Below, in pieces: positions 23,754 through 29,446 of a stretch of DNA of 32,873 nt (position 1 is the first letter of the stretch; each line of letters starts with the position of its first letter). The position numbers and the translations under genes are program-made. The notes beneath the pieces were generated by a model. The model was given only the letters and a program-made list of their open reading frames with translations. It did no database searches and was not told the origin of the DNA. Source of the stretch: Candidatus Saccharibacteria bacterium UBA3723 (GTDB taxonomy: Bacteria; Patescibacteriota; Saccharimonadia; Saccharimonadales; Saccharimonadaceae). The stretch is from positions 1-32,873 of the forward strand of contig DFHM01000004.1 of the NCBI GenBank assembly GCA_002371895.1, in the 5' to 3' direction.

Positions 23754-24906
23754 TATCTTTCCAATGTTAAAAATGTTTGCCGTAGAACAGTGCATAGACA
23801 CCTCATTATTTGGGCAAGTATGCGACGACTGTCACGGTGGCGCTATTTTTAAACTGTTGGCGGTTGCAATCCAGGTATTTACTGCAGGTATTATGATTCT
23901 CGCTACAGTTAGCATCGTATGGGCCGGTGTCTTGTATCTGTCGGCGCGAGATGATGAAGCGCAAGTTGCCAAGGCTAAGAAGCGTATATTAGATACTGTT
24001 ATTGGCATTGCAGCTTACGGCCTCATGTTCGTAATCCTAAACCTTATCATTCCTGGTGGCGTCACAACTAATCGCATCTCGGCTTCGGATTGTCCGGAAA
24101 TCGTTATTCCGACTCCGTCAGCTCCGTCCGACCCGGGCACTCCTGGCGATCCCGGAACGCCGGGCTCTCCATCGACCCCGCCAACACCGTCGACTCCGGC
24201 ATCATATCCAGATGGCTATACGCCAGTGCCAGAAGGCGCCGACAAAGTAACAAAGATCAATATTCTCGGTGAGGATTGGATTGTCGTTAATACAAAAACA
24301 AGTGTCCTGGAATATGACAAAATCATCAAGAAGCACAAGGTGGCGCAGGATAAGCAGACCTGTCCATGGGGCGGAGGTTGTTACTCGTCTGGTGCGGATA
24401 ATGACAAATGTATGTCTTTTGCGGAAACCTTTACTTATGACATGTATTACGGCACAACTACTAGTGACGTACAGGCGCCAAAATGGGCCAGATCATATTA
24501 CGTGAGTACCTCTATAAAAGAAGACGATGTAAAGAAGGTACTAGCCGTATTGTATAACCAAGTAAACGGTGGCCTTCCGGCAGTAGCTCAGGTTTCGTAT
24601 AATGCAGATTTCAATAAAAAAAATAATACTCGCCACTTTATTTCTGTGGTCGGTTATCGCGCAAGCGTCAAAAGCGCATCCGAATTGAAAGTTGAAGATT
24701 TGCTAATTATGAATACGAATGGTCATATCCAGCCAGCCACTGCAAAGGGAAGCGGTAAGGCATATTATGGTGGCGGTTCTGCCTATGCCTCGTATTTGCC
24801 ACTCATCCCTGGCAGCATTACGAATCATAGGAAAAAATATACTGGCTATTATCTTCGTCTAATTAATCTTAGCCGCCAAAATCACAAAAAAGTCGATAAA
24901 CACTAA
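23746..24906 (+). CDS. VirB2/TrbC-like pilin domain fused to a C39/papain-like cysteine peptidase-like domain
   Basis: The 386-aa product has two parts. Residues 1-105 resemble the small two-helix pilins of type IV secretion systems found in these bacteria: a cysteine-bearing N-terminal segment (C16, C26, C29), membrane segments at about 35-66 and 81-103, and the charged loop SARDDEAQVAKAKKRI between them. Residues 119-165 are a Pro/Gly/Ser linker with collagen-like GTPGDPGTPGSP. Residues 168-380 look like a papain-fold peptidase: C222 begins a helix (DKCMSFAET), H297 lies in RHFISVVGYR and N323 in LLIMNTNG, the order Cys-His-Asn/Asp used by C39-like enzymes. The catalytic assignment is inference from motif shape. 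The C-terminal domain should lie outside the cell membrane. The gene overlaps its upstream partner by 8 nt. Confidence 0.72.
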   Translation: MNNIFPMLKMFAVEQCIDTSLFGQVCDDCHGGAIFKLLAVAIQVFTAGIMILATVSIVWAGVLYLSARDDEAQVAKAKKRILDTVIGIAAYGLMFVILNLIIPGGVTTNRISASDCPEIVIPTPSAPSDPGTPGDPGTPGSPSTPPTPSTPASYPDGYTPVPEGADKVTKINILGEDWIVVNTKTSVLEYDKIIKKHKVAQDKQTCPWGGGCYSSGADNDKCMSFAETFTYDMYYGTTTSDVQAPKWARSYYVSTSIKEDDVKKVLAVLYNQVNGGLPAVAQVSYNADFNKKNNTRHFISVVGYRASVKSASELKVEDLLIMNTNGHIQPATAKGSGKAYYGGGSAYASYLPLIPGSITNHRKKYTGYYLRLINLSRQNHKKVDKH

Positions 24907-24917
24907 AGCACAAAAAA

Positions 24918-24993
24918 TGGCAGGGGCGGCAAGACTCGAACTCGCGACACCTGGTTTTGGAGACCAGTGCTCTACCAACTGAGCTACGCCCCT
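24918..24993 (-). tRNA. trnW: tRNA-Trp (anticodon CCA)
   Basis: The minus strand folds as a full cloverleaf. The acceptor AGGGGCG pairs with CGCCCCT, the D arm is GCTC/GAGC, the anticodon stem CTGGT/ACCAG has loop CTCCAAA with anticodon CCA, and the T arm has loop TTCGAGT. The discriminator base is G, as expected for tRNA-Trp. The 3' CCA is encoded (24920-24918) and is followed by TTTTTT. Confidence 0.97.
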
Positions 24994-25005
24994 ACGGCTC
25001 CGTTT

Positions 25006-25014
25006 ATTATAACA
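25006..25014 (-). promoter_or_regulatory. Extended -10 promoter of tRNA-Trp
   Basis: On the minus strand TGT precedes TATAAT (25011-25006), 12 nt before the mature tRNA 5' end. It is divergent from the nrnA promoter. Confidence 0.65.
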
Positions 25015-25026
25015 TATCTTAGGGCG

Positions 25027-25035
25027 TGGTAAAAT
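25027..25035 (+). promoter_or_regulatory. Extended -10 promoter of the DHH gene
   Basis: TGG followed by TAAAAT (25030-25035), 9 nt before the ATG at 25045. No Shine-Dalgarno site. Confidence 0.55.
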
Positions 25036-25044
25036 AGAACCAAT

Positions 25045-26046
25045 ATGTACGACAAGTTTACAGATTTTATTAAAGACAAACAGAGTATTTGTGTTATCCA
25101 GGCCGAAAATCCTGACGGTGATTCCTTAGGCTCCGCACTTGCGTTGGAGTCTGCGCTTTCTGATAAAGAAGTCTCTCTTTATTGCCCAGTCGATATTCCA
25201 AAATACATGCGTTATTTTGAGGGCTGGAGCAGAGTGGAGAACGAATTTCCATATCGTGCTGATGGATATATTATCGTCGACACGGCTAGCACTACGCTTT
25301 TGTCCAAACTTCTCAATGATGGCGCTATCCGTAACTGTCTATATTCAGCGCCGGTATTAGTAATTGACCACCATGAGACCGAAGCTGACCTCGACTTTAA
25401 TTACGATAGCATTATTGAGCCAACTTCCAGCTGTTGCGCGCTTCTTTATAAGATTTTCAAAGAGCAGAATATTGCGGTTGACGCTCTCTGCGCCGAAAAT
25501 ATAATTTACGGCATCCTCTCCGATACTTTGGGCCTCACATCTCAGTCAACGATTTCCGATGATTATCGTGCGGTTGCAGAGCTTATGGATGCTGGCGCAA
25601 AGATTGCTGATATGGAGGACCGCCGTCGCGAATATTCCAAGAAGTCGCCGCGCATCCTCGATTACAAGGCAGACCTTATTAAGCGTATCGAGTATAATCT
25701 CGACGGCAAGCTCGCAACTGTCCATATTCCATTTGATGATATTCAGGAATTTTCCGACGAATATAATCCGAACGTCCTTATCCTTGAAGAGCTTCGCCTG
25801 GTTGAGGGCGTAGAAATTGCCGTAGCAATCAAGACTTATCCAGACGGAAAACTCACTGGCAAGATTCGTTCGAGCTTGCCGATTGCCGACCAGGTTGCTG
25901 GCTACTTTGGCGGTGGCGGCCATCCGTATGCTGCTGGTTTCCGCACTTACGATACGACCTACGAAGAGGCGGTAAACGATCTCATCTCCGCGACAATGGA
26001 TGCAATTTCTTCGCTTCCAGACTCAGAACCGGCTGGTTCTTTTTAG
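25045..26046 (+). CDS. nrnA: DHH/DHHA1 family phosphoesterase, NrnA-like (nanoRNase / pAp phosphatase)
   Basis: This is a predicted cytoplasmic phosphoesterase that degrades very short RNA (or pAp or cyclic-dinucleotide products) with Mn2+. The product is 333 aa, normal for NrnA. Motif I is PDGDSLGS (D24, D26), motif II is IVDTA (D79), motif III is the name-giving DHH (108-110), and motif IV Asp lies in the GILSDTLGLT region. The DHHA1 domain ends in GGGGHPYAAGF near 295-305. In most NrnA proteins a histidine lies three residues before the Pro of motif I; here that position is Ala20 (QAENPDGD). The start follows a -10 element with no Shine-Dalgarno site. The 3' end of the gene forms its own terminator. 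Confidence 0.88.
   Translation: MYDKFTDFIKDKQSICVIQAENPDGDSLGSALALESALSDKEVSLYCPVDIPKYMRYFEGWSRVENEFPYRADGYIIVDTASTTLLSKLLNDGAIRNCLYSAPVLVIDHHETEADLDFNYDSIIEPTSSCCALLYKIFKEQNIAVDALCAENIIYGILSDTLGLTSQSTISDDYRAVAELMDAGAKIADMEDRRREYSKKSPRILDYKADLIKRIEYNLDGKLATVHIPFDDIQEFSDEYNPNVLILEELRLVEGVEIAVAIKTYPDGKLTGKIRSSLPIADQVAGYFGGGGHPYAAGFRTYDTTYEEAVNDLISATMDAISSLPDSEPAGSF
26025..26044 (+). terminator. Terminator inside the 3' end of nrnA
   Basis: AGAACC (26025-26030) pairs with GGTTCT (26035-26040) around GGCT, followed by TTTT. The stem encodes the last residues before the stop at 26044-26046. Confidence 0.6.
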
Positions 26047-26064
26047 ACAATTTTATTCAGCTTA

Positions 26065-26073
26065 TGCTAAAAT
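26065..26073 (+). promoter_or_regulatory. Extended -10, leaderless-type promoter of the split phosphoketolase
   Basis: TGC followed by TAAAAT (26068-26073), exactly 6 nt before the ATG at 26080. Confidence 0.62.
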
Positions 26074-26079
26074 ATACGT

Positions 26080-27027
26080 ATGCACATGCATGGGTTGGGC
26101 GTTAGCACCGAAAAAATAAATGATCGAATCGATTTTTGCGATTATCTCTCTGTCGCACAAATCTTTTTGAAAGATAACTTCTTATTAGCCAGGCCACTCA
26201 GTTTTTCTGATATAAAGCCGAGATTATTGGGACACTGGGGCTCTTGCCCTGGCATTAATATTGCCTACGCAAACATCAAGGCGCGTTTCCCAGTGGCGGA
26301 CTTTATTCTAGGTCCAGGTCACGGTTTTCCGGCACTCCAAGCGAACTTATTCTATGATGGCGATTTATATGAGCATTACCCGGATGCTACGCCAAATCTT
26401 CATGGCATCGAATATGTCTGCAAGAATTTCTCTTGGCCATATGGCTTTCCGTCGCATTCTAGTCCTGCCACGCCTGGCGTAATTGCCGAAGGTGGTGAGC
26501 TTGGGTATTCTCTAGCTACGGCCTATGGCATGGCGCTTGGCCGTCCAGAGCGCACGGTCGCTGTATTGATCGGCGACGGCGAGCTCGAAACTGCCACTGC
26601 GTTAGCCAGCCTAAATCTCAACAAGATTTTAAACTCCGAGCACAACGGCTGGGTAATTCCGATTTTGCACCTGAACGGCTACAAGATTTCCGCGCCAACA
26701 CTCTATGGTCGCAGTAGCGAGCGCGAACTTTTGCAGATGTTCCGCGGCTTTGGCTTCGATCCAATCATCGTCGACGGCACGCGTACGGACGATTTCCAGC
26801 TTGCGCTTGCAAATATTACCCGCAGAACCTTCATTATCATGAAGACGCCAAAGGGTTATGGTGGTCCAAAAGAGCTAGATGGTCTCAAGATTGAAGGAAA
26901 CTGCGCTTCCCATCAAGTCCCACTTCCAAACGCAAAGACCGATGAAGATCAATTGAGAATGCTAGAAGAATGGATGAAATCTTACAACTTTAAGGAGCTA
27001 TACGATGAATTTACCAAACGCGGTTGA
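26080..27027 (+). CDS. Phosphoketolase, N-terminal (thiamine-diphosphate-binding) subunit
   Basis: This is the first half of a xylulose-5-phosphate/fructose-6-phosphate phosphoketolase, which cleaves a ketose phosphate with phosphate to give acetyl-phosphate and an aldose phosphate. The 315-aa product matches the XFP N-terminal domain: LLGHWG (H52), LGPGHG (H81), PSH (H126), EGGELGYSL, the diphosphate-binding GDGELET at 165-171 with N181, and HLNGYKISAPT at 197-207. It ends at LEEWMKSYNFKELYDEF, the position where the domain linker of single-chain enzymes begins. A stretch between the GFDP strand and the FIIMKTPKG strand is shorter than usual. The 3' end overlaps the next gene by 23 nt in another frame. 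Confidence 0.93.
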   Translation: MHMHGLGVSTEKINDRIDFCDYLSVAQIFLKDNFLLARPLSFSDIKPRLLGHWGSCPGINIAYANIKARFPVADFILGPGHGFPALQANLFYDGDLYEHYPDATPNLHGIEYVCKNFSWPYGFPSHSSPATPGVIAEGGELGYSLATAYGMALGRPERTVAVLIGDGELETATALASLNLNKILNSEHNGWVIPILHLNGYKISAPTLYGRSSERELLQMFRGFGFDPIIVDGTRTDDFQLALANITRRTFIIMKTPKGYGGPKELDGLKIEGNCASHQVPLPNAKTDEDQLRMLEEWMKSYNFKELYDEFTKRG

Positions 27028-28174
27028 GCACCCAGGTGCAGAGAAATATTCTATCGCTAAGGTGTTTGGCGAATGTCTCCGCGACGAAATGCGCGCGCAT
27101 AAAGATTTTTACTTCTTCTCCCCAGACGAAACCACCTCTAACCGCCTCGATGCGGTCTATGAAGCATCAAATCGTGCCTGGATTCGCAAGGTCGAGCCAT
27201 GGGATAAACATCTATCCTCTAATGGTCGTGTTATTGAGATGCTTTCAGAAAACACGCTATTTGCCGTAATGGCTGCTCATATTTTGAGCGGTGGTCGCGG
27301 TTGCATGACTTCCTATGAATCGTTCTTGCCGATTATCTCATCTCAGATTGACCAGCACCTCAAATTTATCAAGCAGAGTAAAGAAATCGAGTGGCGCAAG
27401 CGTGTCAATGCCGTAAATATCCTTTCGACATCTTGCTGGCAGCGCCAGGATCATAATGGCTATACGCATCAGAATCCAGCTCTCATTTCGAGCCTACTCG
27501 CAAAACCTTCTAATCTCGCAAACTGCTTATTCCCAGTAGATGATGTCGCAGCTGCAGCCGCTTGGGAATTCATGACCAAGTCCAAAGATGTTGTAAATCT
27601 TACAACATTTAATAAGATTGAGCAGCCGCGTTGGATCGATATTAATCATGCTAGATTCCAGTTAACTCATGGCGGTGCATCAATTTTCGGTTTCGCCTCT
27701 GACGACAATCCGGATATTATTGTTACCGCGGCGGGGGATATCCCAACTTACGAAGCGCTTGAAGGTATAAAGCTCGCAAAACAAGACGCTCCAGATATTC
27801 GCGTACGCTTTGTGGGTATCGCCGCATTGTCTTATGGCGCTATTGGTACTACCGAGAATAAGCTAAAACCATCTGATTTTGACGATTATTACACTATCAA
27901 TAGACCGATTATTGTAAACTTCCATGGTTATCAGGAAACAATCCGCGCTATCTTCAGCCATTATGCGGATATGCGCCGCGTTGACATCCACGGTTATGAA
28001 GATCATGGTTCTACTACTTCGCCGCTCGATGAGCTCGCACGCAACCGCTGCTCCCGCTATGATATAGCCCTAAACATACTCGAACGCACTGGTCATTACG
28101 ACTTTACGCGCAAATATCAGGATTTAGTTATCGAAAATGCGCACTACGCCAGCATGTACGGTGTAGATAAATAA
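27005..28174 (+). CDS. Phosphoketolase, central and C-terminal subunit
   Basis: This is the second half of the phosphoketolase, 389 aa. It carries the pyrimidine-binding domain (conserved glutamate E82 in IEMLSENT, CWQRQDHNGYTHQNP at 144-158) and the C-terminal transketolase-like domain (DIIVTAAGDIPTYEA, PIIVNFHGY, DHGSTTSPLDEL). AAGGAG at 26992-26997, 7 nt before the ATG at 27005, shows that it is translated as a separate chain, coupled to the upstream half. The two chains total 704 residues against about 790-830 for usual enzymes; the linker between the domains is gone. The active site lies between the two domains, so both must associate. Acetate kinase follows after 25 nt. Confidence 0.93.
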   Translation: MNLPNAVEHPGAEKYSIAKVFGECLRDEMRAHKDFYFFSPDETTSNRLDAVYEASNRAWIRKVEPWDKHLSSNGRVIEMLSENTLFAVMAAHILSGGRGCMTSYESFLPIISSQIDQHLKFIKQSKEIEWRKRVNAVNILSTSCWQRQDHNGYTHQNPALISSLLAKPSNLANCLFPVDDVAAAAAWEFMTKSKDVVNLTTFNKIEQPRWIDINHARFQLTHGGASIFGFASDDNPDIIVTAAGDIPTYEALEGIKLAKQDAPDIRVRFVGIAALSYGAIGTTENKLKPSDFDDYYTINRPIIVNFHGYQETIRAIFSHYADMRRVDIHGYEDHGSTTSPLDELARNRCSRYDIALNILERTGHYDFTRKYQDLVIENAHYASMYGVDK

Positions 28175-28184
28175 TTGACGGGGG

Positions 28185-28193
28185 TGGTATAAT
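28185..28193 (+). promoter_or_regulatory. Extended -10, leaderless-type promoter of ackA, inside a small palindrome
   Basis: TGG followed by TATAAT (28188-28193), exactly 6 nt before the ATG at 28200. The -10 is centred in GGTATAATACC, flanked by runs of G and C. It could be an operator or simply chance. Confidence 0.62.
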
Positions 28194-28199
28194 ACCCCC

Positions 28200-29390
28200 A
28201 TGAGCAAGCTTATTTTAATTACTAACCCTGGCAGCGCCAGCCGCAAGTATGCCCTATATAACGGCGAAGAACTTATGGCGCAGTTCCATTTTGAGTACGA
28301 AGGCAAAAATGTCGTTTGTACAATTAACGACGTCGATGACGGCAAAAAGAAGATTAAACCAGGCATCAAGGATCTTAACGATGCTATCACTATTCTTCCA
28401 AAGATTCTTAGCGATGAAGAATATGTTACCGGTCAGCACAAACTTGCTGCAGTTGTAGTTCGCATTGTTGCCCCTGGCGATTACTTCACTGAGGACCATG
28501 TTGTTGATGCGGAATACATGAAGCAACTCAAAGAGGCAGAGAAGCGTAATCCTGTCCACGTTCCAACTACCGCTAATGAAATCCGCGGTATTCGTGAATG
28601 CTTCAAGGACGTAAAAATCATTTCCGTATCCGATTCTGCTTTCCACTGGGAAAAGCCAGATACATACAAATATTACAGTTTTGATACAGAGCTTGCAGAC
28701 AAATATGAAATTAAGCGCTATGGCTACCATGGTCTAAGCTATGCATTTATTTCTCGCTACATGAAGGAGCAGGGTATTCTTCCAGAGAAATTGGTTGCTA
28801 TGCACCTTGGCTCTGGTTCCAGCGTTTCCGCTATTCTTAACGGTCGCGCAATGGACAACTCTATGGGCTATACCCCACTTGAAGGCCTCGCAATGTCTAC
28901 TCGTGTTGGTACGATTGATGCCGCCGCCGCACTTAACCTCAAGAAGGCCCTCAAGATTACTTCCGACGAAGAATTCTTGCTATATCTCAACAAGAAGTGT
29001 GGTCTTCTTGGTCTTTCTGGTGTTTCTGATGATTTGCGTGAAGTGATTCAAGCTCGCGACGAAGGCAATCTTCGTGCGTCCAACGCACATTCTATCTTTG
29101 TATATCGTATCCAGAGCTATGTCGGCCAGATGGCCGCAACCCTCGGCGGTGTCGATGCATTGGTATTCGCTGGCACAATCGGCGAACGTTCCGAAGAAAT
29201 TCGTCGCTTCGTCACTCAGAAGATGGGTTACCTTGGCTTCCGCCTCGACGAGGAAAAGAATGCCAACCCAGAATTTACTGGTCGCCACGCATTAATCTCT
29301 GCAGCAGATTCTAAGCCAATCTACATCGTATTTACTGATGAGACTGCGCAGATGATCTATCGCGCACAGAAATTCCTAGAAGAAGAATAG
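28200..29390 (+). CDS. ackA: Acetate kinase, divergent
   Basis: This is a predicted acetate kinase, which converts acetyl-phosphate + ADP to acetate + ATP, the energy-yielding step after phosphoketolase. The product is 396 aa, normal for the family. Family positions are recognisable: N-terminal ITNPGSASRKYAL, R88, catalytic D145 in SDSAFHWEKP, GYHG (H177), HLGSGSSVSAI (H202), SMGYTPLEGLAMSTRVG (R235) and DETAQMI near the end. Several usually invariant spots differ: NPGSAS instead of N-x-GSSS, RIVAPG instead of RVVHGG, and TDET instead of TNEE. The overall identity as AckA is sound, but substrate choice (acetate, propionate, butyrate) is open. Start is leaderless; a terminator follows. Confidence 0.87.
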   Translation: MSKLILITNPGSASRKYALYNGEELMAQFHFEYEGKNVVCTINDVDDGKKKIKPGIKDLNDAITILPKILSDEEYVTGQHKLAAVVVRIVAPGDYFTEDHVVDAEYMKQLKEAEKRNPVHVPTTANEIRGIRECFKDVKIISVSDSAFHWEKPDTYKYYSFDTELADKYEIKRYGYHGLSYAFISRYMKEQGILPEKLVAMHLGSGSSVSAILNGRAMDNSMGYTPLEGLAMSTRVGTIDAAAALNLKKALKITSDEEFLLYLNKKCGLLGLSGVSDDLREVIQARDEGNLRASNAHSIFVYRIQSYVGQMAATLGGVDALVFAGTIGERSEEIRRFVTQKMGYLGFRLDEEKNANPEFTGRHALISAADSKPIYIVFTDETAQMIYRAQKFLEEE

Positions 29391-29402
29391 TATTTCTATC
29401 TT

Positions 29403-29432
29403 AAAAGAGCCCCCTAAAAAGGGGCTCTTTTT
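29403..29432 (+). terminator. Rho-independent terminator after ackA
   Basis: AAAAGAGCCCC (29403-29413) pairs with GGGGCTCTTTT (29421-29431) across CTAAAAA, with a T run. Confidence 0.92.
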
Positions 29433-29440
29433 GTTAAACT
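29432..29440 (+). promoter_or_regulatory. Extended -10, leaderless-type promoter of pepN
   Basis: TGT followed by TAAACT (29435-29440), exactly 6 nt before the ATG at 29447. The TGn element begins at the last T of the ackA terminator. Confidence 0.55.
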
Positions 29441-29446
29441 AGATAT

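Noticed and set aside
23746..24906. Evidence of a conjugative element or full type IV secretion system
   Set aside because: Only the pilin-like domain is present. No VirB4, VirB6, VirD4 or relaxase gene lies in the window, and no att site or integrase is seen.
27005..27027. Phosphoketolase split as a frameshift error or pseudogene
   Set aside because: AAGGAG at correct spacing before the second ATG, and a break exactly at the domain linker with catalytic residues intact in both halves, favour a true split.
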